A stretch of 63,703 bases of DNA from Sphaerochaeta sp. GTDB lineage: Bacteria > Spirochaetota > Spirochaetia > Sphaerochaetales > Sphaerochaetaceae. A model generated the notes under the pieces. That model saw nothing but the letters and a program-made list of their open reading frames with translations. It ran no database searches and was not told the origin of the DNA. The DNA lies in assembly GCA_016342655.1 (NCBI GenBank), contig JAEINL010000013.1:1-63703 (forward strand), written 5' to 3'. How positions within the stretch are numbered: the stretch's first letter is position 1; each line of letters begins with the position of its first letter. Of this stretch, positions 25,211 to 35,325 are shown one piece after another. The translations under genes were made by a program, and so were the position numbers.

Positions 25211-28200
25211 TTACTCAGCTACCAAAGAATCATATTCTCTAAATTTTGAGTCACCGAGAATTTGAATTTCCCTATTTTCTCCCAACCTGATACATATTGG
25301 ATGCTTGGTCTGATTAACTCTTTTATCAGTCATCAAAATAGTTCTATTATGTGGAAGCTGATTGAGAATATGTATTTTTTCGGGATAAGGATCTATTTGT
25401 AATAGTGAGAAAATCTTCTGATTTTGGGGATTTAAAGCAACATTAAAATAATCATCAACTGAGCAACCTCCAATTATTACCTTATCCTTATGCTGGATAA
25501 TCCAGTTGATAATTTCTGTAAAAAGATTGTTATCCAGCAATTCACCATCTACATTACCCATCAAAAGGAATAATTGGTACATTGATGCATAGTTAATTAA
25601 GATCTCTTCAGCTGATAACAGATACTCAATTTTACCTTTTGAAATGAGTACAGCTAGAGTCTGTACATCAAGACAAATTTTCATGTCCTTGATATATGTC
25701 AATTCTGGGAATCTATTCATAAATATCATAGCTCTACTAACATCAGCTTCAAATTTCTCAATATTTATCATACTGTAATCAACCTCGATCTTTTGGTTTT
25801 TGAGTTGATGTCTATAAACCTGAAATATTAACGAGCTTTCTATTGCACGAATATCTTCTTCTGCCTGGTATTCAACTATTTGACGTTCAACATCATCGAA
25901 TCGTAAAGATAAAATCAGATACTCAATGATTGCAACTTTCTCCCTGTCAATATTCATTTTCCATGCAAAAGTTTCTTTGATTTTCATTGCTAGAACGTAT
26001 GTATCGTTCAAACAGAAGATTCTTTGTGACAAATCCATTTCAAGAATGCTTAAAATATCTTCTGGGATAGTTGAATTCAATCCTTTAATAATTCGATAGG
26101 CATCATCTGGATTACTTGTATCATCAAGCATTGTATAAAAAAAACTGACATAAAATGAGGAGGGATTCGGTTCAATTAACTGGAAATGATTAACTTGAAT
26201 TTCAACAAGGGTTGCAATCAATGCGTCAACATCATGATGCCGCCGATAGAAAGCTAGCAGCTCGTTCCAAATAAAAATTTCATCATAGTTCCTTGTAAGT
26301 GTAATGAAAGCCTCTTCTGCAAGCGTAAAATCTTCGATCTCTAAGAGTAATGCGGAAAATAAATCTTGTTCGACTGGAGTTAAAATTGATTGACAAAGGT
26401 CTATTCTATTTTTGAATTCTACATATCTTTTTGCATTGAATAAGGCAAATAGATACTCTCGTTGCTTACCAGTATCTGTTTTATAAATTCCATCAATCCT
26501 ATCACCCATCAAGCATAAGTATGAATCGTAGTCACCTTTTGAATAGGTCTTCTCTTCGATAAACCTTTTTCTTGTGTCCTCATCGAACATTTTTATTCTA
26601 GAAGAGATTCCAATGCCTAATATAAACTCAAATTTTGCTAAAGCTAACAATCTGTTTAACTGATCCTTTGGTTCATAAATATAATCCTTAAGTTTATCGA
26701 ACCAATTGACATACTCCATGGGCAGATTCAAGAAATCAAGAACCTCTAGGTAATATACAGCTATTCTCCGATAGCATCTATTGATACTCTCTACACTTGA
26801 GGCCATTGCATCTTCGAAATATTTTCGCGCGATTGTTAATTCCTTATTTGTTGGGTAATGATTTTTTTCAATGAAATATTTCTCTTTTTGCAGATGACAA
26901 TAACCGAAGTCCTCCAGAAGTTCTACATCTGGGGATAATCTGTTCGCTAAATCTAGGAATTTTTCTGCATCAACTAGTGTAACCTCTTCAGTAAGCCCCA
27001 TTTCCCCAATAATCTGATATACCCTTGATTTTTCATCGTCCAACATATCAGTTTTAATATTTCCTAGTTCATCAATATACTCGCTTATTGCGTCCCAATA
27101 GTCTCCCAACAATCCAAGCTTGAATTTTGCACACCAATAATACAAATTAGGAGAAATGGCTTCAGGTCTCTCCAATTTACACTCTTTCAACACTTCCAAT
27201 GCTTTCTCATACCTTCTTGAATTTAGGTAATGAAGTCCAAGACTAAGCATTAGCCGATATCTATTACTAGTGGATGTACTATTTTCAATACACCTTTCGA
27301 ATCTTGCTATTGCTTCCAAATCATTATTAATGAAAGCCTCACTAAGATTTGCATTTAATAGGTACCCTGAGTATTTTTGTGGAAGCTGTCGCCCATTCGT
27401 TCTAATTTCCAACTCGTGTAGTTTGCTAATACCTTTCTCAACAGTGGGAGTTCCTATGAACAATTCACACGCTTCTTCAAATTCTTTTTCTAACTCAGGT
27501 TCGACTAGTGGCCCTATTTCTGAATAAATTTCAGAAACGAATCGTTTGATAGTCTCTCTTCGTGTGTATTCAGTGGTTTCAGGTTCAGATTTGAAAAATT
27601 GAAATGTAAAGAATGGTAGTGATTCCTCTAACCTTTCTTTTTCATTCTGATCATGATACTCCACCAATGCATAATGTTTGGCGGTCAATAATCCTAGACT
27701 TTCTACAAGGGTTTTTACATAGTAGTTGTCCTTAAATGAAAAACCCAGAAATAGCAATCTGACTGATTTGGACATATGTGAGAATAGCTGTTTAAAATGT
27801 TCCTCTCGATATAGACTCTCATAACTATCTTTTGAAAGGACAATTGTTTCAGGTTTGTTATACATACCATGGAGAGCCAAACACCATGATGAATCCAATA
27901 GCTCATTTGCAGAATGTTTGTCAAGAAAGCCTGATGGAGAAAACACTGGGAGATCCATGAATCGCGCGCATAAGTTATCATAATTTGTCGTGATAATTCT
28001 TTCCGATTGGAAACTAGCAAGATGTGAATAGATACAATCACTATCAGACGAAATTTTTCTTAGTTGATCACGAAAAACTGATGCTACAATATCATTGAGA
28101 TCTCTTTCTGACATACTTCTTCTAGACATAATCATGTCAAGAAATGCATCATATTGATAGGTATCCAATAGAGATTTTAGCTCCTCATCAAGCTCAATAG

Positions 28201-28381
28201 AACAATATTGAGCAATTCCATGGAGCAGTTGAATCCATGATGGAAGATTAACATCCATTGAAATCCCAGCACCCAGAAAAATCACCAAATTTGATTTAGC
28301 TGCATTCTTCAATTTGAAAATTAAATCAGCATTAAAAACTGGGTTTTGGCTAGAATAAACATTGGAACAATTCTGGTTCAT
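25211..28381 (-). CDS. SIR2-domain protein with helical-repeat tail (predicted NADase effector)
   Basis: A 1056-residue protein. Residues about 20-290 form a SIR2_2-type Rossmann domain: VIFLGAGISMDVNLPSW (37-41 GAGIS), IITTNYDNL (131-136) and the catalytic-type histidine in ALHGMYN (His171). The remaining ~750 residues are Leu/Tyr-rich alpha helices like TPR repeats, a layout shared with antiphage SIR2 proteins (DSR-type) that destroy NAD+ on infection. Tail repeats probably sense a phage or partner protein. It is strongly AT-rich compared with the upstream genes. Last gene of the leftward operon, ending 38 bp from the attachment repeat. NADase activity is inferred from family. Confidence 0.85.
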   Translation of the reverse strand: MNQNCSNVYSSQNPVFNADLIFKLKNAAKSNLVIFLGAGISMDVNLPSWIQLLHGIAQYCSIELDEELKSLLDTYQYDAFLDMIMSRRSMSERDLNDIVASVFRDQLRKISSDSDCIYSHLASFQSERIITTNYDNLCARFMDLPVFSPSGFLDKHSANELLDSSWCLALHGMYNKPETIVLSKDSYESLYREEHFKQLFSHMSKSVRLLFLGFSFKDNYYVKTLVESLGLLTAKHYALVEYHDQNEKERLEESLPFFTFQFFKSEPETTEYTRRETIKRFVSEIYSEIGPLVEPELEKEFEEACELFIGTPTVEKGISKLHELEIRTNGRQLPQKYSGYLLNANLSEAFINNDLEAIARFERCIENSTSTSNRYRLMLSLGLHYLNSRRYEKALEVLKECKLERPEAISPNLYYWCAKFKLGLLGDYWDAISEYIDELGNIKTDMLDDEKSRVYQIIGEMGLTEEVTLVDAEKFLDLANRLSPDVELLEDFGYCHLQKEKYFIEKNHYPTNKELTIARKYFEDAMASSVESINRCYRRIAVYYLEVLDFLNLPMEYVNWFDKLKDYIYEPKDQLNRLLALAKFEFILGIGISSRIKMFDEDTRKRFIEEKTYSKGDYDSYLCLMGDRIDGIYKTDTGKQREYLFALFNAKRYVEFKNRIDLCQSILTPVEQDLFSALLLEIEDFTLAEEAFITLTRNYDEIFIWNELLAFYRRHHDVDALIATLVEIQVNHFQLIEPNPSSFYVSFFYTMLDDTSNPDDAYRIIKGLNSTIPEDILSILEMDLSQRIFCLNDTYVLAMKIKETFAWKMNIDREKVAIIEYLILSLRFDDVERQIVEYQAEEDIRAIESSLIFQVYRHQLKNQKIEVDYSMINIEKFEADVSRAMIFMNRFPELTYIKDMKICLDVQTLAVLISKGKIEYLLSAEEILINYASMYQLFLLMGNVDGELLDNNLFTEIINWIIQHKDKVIIGGCSVDDYFNVALNPQNQKIFSLLQIDPYPEKIHILNQLPHNRTILMTDKRVNQTKHPICIRLGENREIQILGDSKFREYDSLVAE

Positions 28382-28467
28382 TTCATAATCCTCTAATAAT
28401 TGAGCAAGTCCACGAACAACCCCTACGCATATTTCGCATCAAGTTAAACTATTATGTATGTTTTTCC

Positions 28468-29055
28468 TCAAGCCAAATAACAAACTCTTCTATTAAAGGG
28501 GGGGGTACTTTTCTCCTTTATACATATCCTAAATTCATCTTGGAATTTTTTATATTTAAGATAGTCTGAATTACTCCAAACTGTATTTTTAGGAATATTC
28601 AGCCCATTATATTTTTTTTCCACACCTGAAAAAAACAATCTGTCAATTGGCACATGATACCAAGGTAAATTTTTCTCATATGTTTCCGGTTTAAGAATAA
28701 TACAATATTTAATTGCCATATTAATCCACTTCTGAGCTTGGCCGAAATTAAGAACAGCACCGTGAGCGAGGCTCATCTCTATTAGACTATCCATAACACC
28801 ATGATGCCATTTATCAAAATATTCTTGTTTTTCAAATTGAGTCGTTTGCAAAAAGCGTAAAGCTTTTTCCATCAAATCTACCCTAATAGCTTGAAGTTCA
28901 TTACGTCTTGATAGTTTAGAGAACCCTTTTTGAGTACGCTTAAAATCCCCATATGCTAATTTTACGGCATTAGATATAACCCTATCATGGGTATCACAGG
29001 GGCCTCCAAAACATAACGTTTCTAAATAATTCATTCGCTCCTCAAGTGAAACCAT
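28468..29055 (-). CDS. Unknown 195-aa protein of the defence operon
   Basis: No family recognised. Mostly alpha-helical by composition, with a conserved-looking core HGVMDSLIEMSLAHGAVLNFGQAQKWINMAIKYC and a Trp-rich second half (NLPWYHVPIDRLFF). No signal peptide or membrane helix. AT-rich like the SIR2 gene that follows 86 nt later; the DUF499 gene lies 82 nt upstream. Start at 29055 (MVSLEERMNYLETL) is reasonable, with GAGGGG about 8-10 nt upstream. It could be a regulator or adaptor of the SIR2 effector. Confidence 0.7.
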   Translation of the reverse strand: MVSLEERMNYLETLCFGGPCDTHDRVISNAVKLAYGDFKRTQKGFSKLSRRNELQAIRVDLMEKALRFLQTTQFEKQEYFDKWHHGVMDSLIEMSLAHGAVLNFGQAQKWINMAIKYCIILKPETYEKNLPWYHVPIDRLFFSGVEKKYNGLNIPKNTVWSNSDYLKYKKFQDEFRICIKEKSTPPFNRRVCYLA

Positions 29056-29137
29056 GCATGCCCCTCCGAGTGTAATTCAAATATACAAATGCTTATTTTT
29101 GAACTAAAACCAAACTCTAGCTACTATCTACTAATAT

Positions 29138-32100
29138 TTAGGCCTCGAACCCGTACTGCTCTACCGAAAGGGTTCTACAATTCTCTTCCACTGTTCTTTG
29201 CACTTCTTTTGTAACACTCCCCTGAGGTAATACAGCCTGGACTTCCAGCTTGATCTTGATATCAGAACCTCTCAAAGACTGAAGATTCTGAAGTATCTCC
29301 TCAACGATCTTGGAAACATCACGAGCTACACGCGTCTGGTCAATTGGTGTTGATAAATAGAAAGATGTTGGAGTTCTCTCAACAGGTGTACGGGTATTTC
29401 CACCTCGAGAGCTTCCAAAAGGTGCAGGTTGTCCAAACGGATTTGGATTTAACGGATCTTGACCTCCAAAAAGGCCACCAAGCTCTTCACTCTTTGGCAC
29501 TTCAGGTTCATCCATAGGGTTGCTTGCTTCCAGTTGTTTTAAAGCAACAGAAGCCTTGACCAACAAATCCTCTCGATTGAGGGCCATACAAACCGAGTTG
29601 ATTTTCAAATCCATAAAATGACCATCTTCAGCGATTCCCGCTGCAAGACCGAAATATTCCTTGGATGCAACCCCATTGCAAATAGCTTGTTCAAGAACTG
29701 CATAGCTCTTTAATCGAGGAAGATAACTATAACTACAAAAATAGGACCAGAGCTCCTTGATGGAAATAAAGTCTTTACCCTTCCATAGTAATTTATTCAG
29801 TTCAATTAACAGCGAAGCAGGCGCATAGGTTTGGATCAGACTATCATCCTGACGCATCTGGATCTCTGCACTTGCAATGAAGCTATCACTTACAGATACC
29901 TGATGAGGAACCAATACCGGTGAAGTCAAATTCTCCAATTCGGTAGTTGGAACAATCAGCCAACTATAGGCATGTTGTAATCGAGAGGTCATCGTCTCTG
30001 CAGAGCGTTTCAAGCCTTGCTCGACATCCTTGGCGTCGTTTGTCCCTAGATCCAATGCAGCGATGTCATTCTTGATTGAATGCCATGCAAGATACCTTTT
30101 CGTTTCTTCTATCAGGGAAATCATCCCTTCAGCATCGGGTGCCACAAACAACAGCATATTCTTGTACATCCTTGGACCAGTGCCCCTGGTGTCAAGAAAA
30201 TTCCGCATTATTGAAATCGCTGCCCCTCCATTAGAATCCTCAGGCCGATATACAGCCTCAGGAGAAAGGACAACGAGCCTCACTTCCTGCTCATCAGGAA
30301 TATCCAGGGAACTGTTGGGACAAAAATGAACCTTGTTCAGAATTGCACCTTTCCTGGTTTGTTTCAGCTGATACTCAATCTCCTGGTATGCCTTTGAAAT
30401 TTTCAGCTGATTTGCCCGGTCTTCCATCAACTTGCGCAAGGTGGGTCGAGTATCATACCAGTACTTGTCATTTGTCTCATTATCGTAAAGATAAGAGAGC
30501 TTATTTAACAATGTCTTCAGTGCATCCTTGAAGTCGAACACATTTTCGCCTGGTTGTACACACCCAAGATATACATGGGACTTTTCAACACCCCGGTTTC
30601 TTACGCCACTTGAAGGAGCACTCCCTAAAAACAAGGTCCTGGCAACTCTTCTGGCAGCGAGGATTTTCCCAAAACGCATATTCTCACTATCAATTTTAAA
30701 CGGAGAGGAATCTTTTCCATCCACTTCAGAATCAACAATTGAATTCCATGTCTGAGGAAGGTATCTAAGTAACTCTTCCTTGATGATCGGATTACCAATC
30801 GAGACAGAACCGGAAAGGATCATAAGACTCTGATCATTATTTTCCCACAAGTCGTTGATCACAGCTGCCATTAATCGCAATACACCTCGGGTTCTTTGGA
30901 ATTTCTCCAAAGTAGACCAATCCTCATAGAGACGTTCAAAAACTTCTGGATGGATCGGATAACAAGATTTCAGCTGTTTCAAGTAGTCTTTCTCTCTGGC
31001 TTCAATCGGAAATTTGTCAGGATTATCCTGATATAGTTTGCTGAAAGCCTCACAAGCAGCATCCCTAGACTCTAGGTCGTTACAATTCAGAAAAAGTCGC
31101 CTTCTCACAACTTCAAAACTCTCATTGGACGCTACAGGCTTCCAGATTGATTCCATTCTTCCAAATGTATGTTCAATTGTCTCCAGTGCCAGCTGTCCAG
31201 CCTCGCCTCCCACTTCCATTTCCGACTCAGGGATTGAAGCTACCAACACAGTATCCCGACTTGCTTTTGCAGCCTCGGTCAATTCCTGGATGAAGGAAAT
31301 CATGTTCTCGAAAGTACCGGCTGGCAATCCTTGCTTGCCGTACAGTTTCCTTACATAGGCAACCAACTCATCGATTAGAATTAGACAAGGGCCACAGGAG
31401 TCAAACAGCTCCTTCAATGCATCGGAACCAGGAGCAACCCCTTTTTTATCGGATTCCCTGATAATTTCATATAGACTCGGATCATGCGCTTCTAGAGCCA
31501 ATTGGTAGGCCATCTCTCCCCAGAGGGTATTTACCTGAATTCCAGGCATTGCTGCGGGCCTACGGAACGATGCAGGGTTATAGGCAGTACCAACCAAGAC
31601 TGCAATTTTTACATTGGGTATTACAGAAACACCTGCTTCCTGGACAATGGATTTGACATTATCAAGAGAAGCAACCAAAGAAGAAGATTTACTGTTCAAA
31701 AGATGGTAGAGAGCCAACATGCTATGGGTTTTTCCACCTCCGAAGGCAGTTTTCAGCTGTATTATTGGCTCTCCCCCTTTTCGAGTTACTCGTTTTAGGG
31801 CCTCCAACAACAAACCTTTCATACCTGCAGTCACGTAGGTCCTGTTGAAGAATTCGACAGGATCACGATACTCAGAGGATGCTGAGCCATCGGCAACCTG
31901 GGAAAGGTTGGCAGCAAACTCGGCATTCCGATATCTTCCCTCAGCAACATCCGGATGAGGTTGCATGACATGTCTCCAGCTTTTCAGACCAGAAACAGGC
32001 CCTGTTGACAAGACGTTTATAGAGGTCTTAGCCGAAGGGACTTTCTTGACTACCAATAGTTTCTTTGCCGGAGTGGCAGTGGACCCATCAGAGGAGCCAT

Positions 32101-32542
32101 ACCGTACTTTGCGGACAATTTTCTGCAATTCGATTTCGGCTTCATTGCTTACCTGTCCACAAACCAGAGCCATGGTATCAAGGGCCCGGGCTGCATCCTG
32201 GTCTAAAGGCTCATCAATACTCTGATGTGCCCATTGGTTGCGAGTAGTTATTAGTTCATTGACCCAGCTACGACAAGCCTTGGGAAGTTGAACGCGGAAG
32301 ACCTCCCCCCAGTTAAGATCAATGGTTTTCAATGCCAATGCAACATCAAACTTCTGAAGAAGCTCTTCGTCACTTCCTGTCTGAGGGAAAAATGCTTGCT
32401 GATCTGCATAGAGTTTAGAATATACCCCTGAAGACCACCAATTAGCCCCATAGGTATTTTTCATTTCCCCTACCACATATGGGACCAACGTTTTAATTAG
32501 GATTTGAAAACCTGCTGTCATGTTTTCCGAATTATTAGGCAT
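29138..32542 (-). CDS. DUF499 ATPase with N-terminal Swt1-like HEPN domain
   Basis: An 1134-residue protein. Residues ~1-130 resemble the Swt1-type HEPN domain, with the RNase-type motif RNQWAH (101-106, Rx4H). Then comes the DUF499 P-loop ATPase: Walker A TAFGGGKTHS (about 265-274), Walker B CLILIDELVAYVRK (about 385), and VLVASIPESE. The C terminus is Gly/Pro-rich then a small alpha/beta part with SLRGSDIKIKLEVQA. DUF499 ATPases sit beside DUF1156 methylases in predicted antiviral loci. It starts 3 nt after the methylase stop, so the two are coupled. Possible roles: DNA translocation or a conflict-triggered RNase switch (inferred). Confidence 0.9.
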   Translation of the reverse strand: MPNNSENMTAGFQILIKTLVPYVVGEMKNTYGANWWSSGVYSKLYADQQAFFPQTGSDEELLQKFDVALALKTIDLNWGEVFRVQLPKACRSWVNELITTRNQWAHQSIDEPLDQDAARALDTMALVCGQVSNEAEIELQKIVRKVRYGSSDGSTATPAKKLLVVKKVPSAKTSINVLSTGPVSGLKSWRHVMQPHPDVAEGRYRNAEFAANLSQVADGSASSEYRDPVEFFNRTYVTAGMKGLLLEALKRVTRKGGEPIIQLKTAFGGGKTHSMLALYHLLNSKSSSLVASLDNVKSIVQEAGVSVIPNVKIAVLVGTAYNPASFRRPAAMPGIQVNTLWGEMAYQLALEAHDPSLYEIIRESDKKGVAPGSDALKELFDSCGPCLILIDELVAYVRKLYGKQGLPAGTFENMISFIQELTEAAKASRDTVLVASIPESEMEVGGEAGQLALETIEHTFGRMESIWKPVASNESFEVVRRRLFLNCNDLESRDAACEAFSKLYQDNPDKFPIEAREKDYLKQLKSCYPIHPEVFERLYEDWSTLEKFQRTRGVLRLMAAVINDLWENNDQSLMILSGSVSIGNPIIKEELLRYLPQTWNSIVDSEVDGKDSSPFKIDSENMRFGKILAARRVARTLFLGSAPSSGVRNRGVEKSHVYLGCVQPGENVFDFKDALKTLLNKLSYLYDNETNDKYWYDTRPTLRKLMEDRANQLKISKAYQEIEYQLKQTRKGAILNKVHFCPNSSLDIPDEQEVRLVVLSPEAVYRPEDSNGGAAISIMRNFLDTRGTGPRMYKNMLLFVAPDAEGMISLIEETKRYLAWHSIKNDIAALDLGTNDAKDVEQGLKRSAETMTSRLQHAYSWLIVPTTELENLTSPVLVPHQVSVSDSFIASAEIQMRQDDSLIQTYAPASLLIELNKLLWKGKDFISIKELWSYFCSYSYLPRLKSYAVLEQAICNGVASKEYFGLAAGIAEDGHFMDLKINSVCMALNREDLLVKASVALKQLEASNPMDEPEVPKSEELGGLFGGQDPLNPNPFGQPAPFGSSRGGNTRTPVERTPTSFYLSTPIDQTRVARDVSKIVEEILQNLQSLRGSDIKIKLEVQAVLPQGSVTKEVQRTVEENCRTLSVEQYGFEA

Positions 32543-32545
32543 ATA

Positions 32546-35323
32546 TCATTCCTCCTCAAAATCGAGTTCAGCTTGTACAGTATTTGTATGGAGTCTCCTC
32601 ATTGAAGAGACAGAAAGTGTGTCATCCCAAGATGCAATCAGGTTGTTATAGGCATAGGCTTCAGAAGCCCACCCATTCTTGTCAGCAATAGAGAATAGTT
32701 GATAGCACAACGATTTCACCTTCCCTACTTTCACAGGTTCTACCTGCGAGAGAACTGATGCTGCTCCATCAAAGCCAGTGACTTCAAATGCACGAACGGC
32801 CTGTTGAGTTATCAACCATAGGTTATCAGATGAAGTAGAAAAAGGCTGCAAGTCTTCTCGGACCATCAAACTGACTATGCCCTTGGAAGAACATAGAACT
32901 CCAAGTTTCTTCATCTCTTCGACTGAAGTATTCTTTGCCCTCGCCAATGTATCAGCATCACCAAAGAGAATCGTATTGAAGGCTTTCTGCTCATAGAGAG
33001 AAAGACAGAAACCAGTAATTGACTCCATGGTTCCAAGTTGTTCATTCAGATGCTTATCTAATTCCTGGTTGATGATTTGTAGGGCAGACCGAACTGTCAT
33101 TGGGGTACCGTCAGCTTCGATGACTTGTTTGTATCGGGAAAACACCCCCATACCAGGTCCTATAGAGGACTGGGCAAGGTCAACAGGCGCAATATTGGCT
33201 TCCTGCAGCCTTTTCAAAGCAGGCCCAAGTTCCCTGCGAAGCTGATTGACAAAATCGTGTCTAGAAGTAATGGAAAGGTCCCCTACGTTCTTTCGACAAA
33301 CCAACACTATTGAGGATGCCAAGGCATTCGCCCCCGAGGCAATAGATCGATTACTCATTTCTGTCCTCATTGGCCAGGTCCCCGTTATAGAGAACCCTGC
33401 CTTAATGATTGCAGAAAGCATTGTTTCCCAACCAGAGGATGCAGTAACTGATGAATCCTCTTTTGTCTCACTCTCGCTTTGCTTGAAAGCGTAATAGATG
33501 GTAACAGGAATATCTTCCCTTGCATATTTATAGATCTGCCTGCAAGTCTGGAGCATACCATCTTCGAAGAATTCTTTTGCCTTTGCCTTGCTTCCATCAA
33601 ATCGATAAGGCGTGGCAACCAATTCAGCAGTCTTCGGTACCAGCAAGGTACTGAAAAGCTGGGGATAAGTTTTTCGCAGGGACTGTCGCATCCAAACATA
33701 AAAAAAATCGGAAAGATCTGCATATCCAATATTATCATAATAGGGCGGATCGGTAGAAACCATGATATTTCTCAAGGAATTATCTTGGGTAGCATCCCAC
33801 TGGACGGCTTCTCCAATACAAGTATTTGCATGGAATTGCTCTATACATCGGATAACCCACCCAAGCATATTATCAAAACTACCGGATGAGTTACTAAAAG
33901 GATTCGCTTCGACATAATCCCACACCATTGGGATTGCCTGACGACCAAACACATTGCGAATCTTTTCCCCACTGTTATTCCATGAGCAAATCGAAGAATG
34001 ATAATCAGTCATTTTGTCTATTAATAATGTTAGATACACGCCGATAGCCTCGCCGTATGCCTTTGCTCCAATTCCGCCTTCACTCAAACCAATTCCATCA
34101 TCAGACATACCGAAAAATTTAGCATCTTGATATGCATTTTTTTGGGCATCAGAAATTAAGCTGGAAAACAAAGTAAGCGCTGTAAGTTGACGATTTGTAA
34201 AGAGTTTAGAAATCCGGTCAAGCCCATAAAGGCCTACATTAACTTTTGCTTTTCCTAATAATATTCCATCAGGTATGTCTGTCGGAATTTCAACTTGAGA
34301 AACGATAGAGTGTTCTTTTTTGGGTGGTAAATATTTCCTTCCTGAATTACTTTCACATACAATAGCTATGAGCCTTTGAGATATTTTCTCTTTCTTTCCT
34401 TGTTCCCTGATATAAGGAAAACTCATTGGAGAACCACAAGAAGGACAAATAGCTCCTCCCTTTTTTGAAACGGTTCCCTCAGGTTCATTAGCTTCTCCTG
34501 GCTCTATATGGTATGTAATTTGGGGAGTAAGTCCTTCACGATTTATTTGCAAACCAATATGGCATTCTTTTCCTTTCTTTTTTGATAGTGTATAAGAATG
34601 AACCAATGGCATTTCACATCCACAGGCAGGGTTTGGACACTTTACTGTCCTTGCCCATATCCACGCAATTACAGTTGCCTCCGACCCATCTTCAAGCTTG
34701 GCCTTTGGGTACAGATGTCCTATTCGCTTGAAAGCTTCTTCTTTCATCCAGTTTCCGTAATACCGAACATCCTCTGAAAGGCCCTGACAAGCTTGCCACA
34801 TCTTGTCCTTTGCCGACTCCGGATTGACAGCAGGAAGACCCTGGAATTTCGGAGGAATCTCAATCATGGCCTTATTAATCATGACAGCAACAGGATTCAG
34901 GTCACTGGCATAGGTTTTTAAACCCAACCTCTGCGCCTCAAGAGGTAATGCACCACCCCCTGCAAATGGATCAAAAAAAGCTGGTGGATTATTGTCTGTT
35001 GACTTCATGATCTCAGCTTTGGCATGTTTGAGAACTGTCTCATTATTGGAATTTTCCCAAATAACCAGTTCCTTCAAAATACCAAACAACCTTTTTCGTT
35101 CCTTGTCCTGCTCTTCCTCAGTGGGAAACTCTTCCGGATGAGATGAAGGGTCATCAACCAACGAAGAAAAGATAACAGCCCTAGCCGTTGCCAATGGACG
35201 TCGTGCCCACCACAGATGCAATGTGGACGGATGCCCATGCCTTATTGATTTCTCACGAGATGATGCCGCATTTATTTCCTCAAGTGGCAAAGCCACTTCA
35301 ATCAGTTTCTTCTTATTTGCCAT
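32546..35323 (-). CDS. DUF1156 DNA methyltransferase
   Basis: A 925-residue predicted adenine/cytosine-N4 DNA methylase. The N terminus is the DUF1156 signature (LPLEEINAASSREKSIRHGHPSTLHLWWARRPLATARAV). The SAM site is FFDPFAGGGALPLEAQRLG (118-124) with ASDLNPVA, and the catalytic motif is STDPPYYDNIGYADLSDFFY (DPPY 525-528). Between them are two zinc knuckles, CPNPACGC (229-236) and CPSCGSP (293-299), suggesting DNA contact. The order SAM site before DPPY is that of the gamma class. It should mark host DNA so the system can tell self from phage. Only 2 nt separate it from the helicase gene. Confidence 0.92.
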   Translation of the reverse strand: MANKKKLIEVALPLEEINAASSREKSIRHGHPSTLHLWWARRPLATARAVIFSSLVDDPSSHPEEFPTEEEQDKERKRLFGILKELVIWENSNNETVLKHAKAEIMKSTDNNPPAFFDPFAGGGALPLEAQRLGLKTYASDLNPVAVMINKAMIEIPPKFQGLPAVNPESAKDKMWQACQGLSEDVRYYGNWMKEEAFKRIGHLYPKAKLEDGSEATVIAWIWARTVKCPNPACGCEMPLVHSYTLSKKKGKECHIGLQINREGLTPQITYHIEPGEANEPEGTVSKKGGAICPSCGSPMSFPYIREQGKKEKISQRLIAIVCESNSGRKYLPPKKEHSIVSQVEIPTDIPDGILLGKAKVNVGLYGLDRISKLFTNRQLTALTLFSSLISDAQKNAYQDAKFFGMSDDGIGLSEGGIGAKAYGEAIGVYLTLLIDKMTDYHSSICSWNNSGEKIRNVFGRQAIPMVWDYVEANPFSNSSGSFDNMLGWVIRCIEQFHANTCIGEAVQWDATQDNSLRNIMVSTDPPYYDNIGYADLSDFFYVWMRQSLRKTYPQLFSTLLVPKTAELVATPYRFDGSKAKAKEFFEDGMLQTCRQIYKYAREDIPVTIYYAFKQSESETKEDSSVTASSGWETMLSAIIKAGFSITGTWPMRTEMSNRSIASGANALASSIVLVCRKNVGDLSITSRHDFVNQLRRELGPALKRLQEANIAPVDLAQSSIGPGMGVFSRYKQVIEADGTPMTVRSALQIINQELDKHLNEQLGTMESITGFCLSLYEQKAFNTILFGDADTLARAKNTSVEEMKKLGVLCSSKGIVSLMVREDLQPFSTSSDNLWLITQQAVRAFEVTGFDGAASVLSQVEPVKVGKVKSLCYQLFSIADKNGWASEAYAYNNLIASWDDTLSVSSMRRLHTNTVQAELDFEEE

Positions 35324-35325
35324 AA

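Noticed and set aside
12834-28381. Functional link between the nadCAB operon and the NAD-consuming SIR2 protein
   Set aside because: They are more than 8 kb apart, separated by other operons and the island border; no shared regulation is visible.
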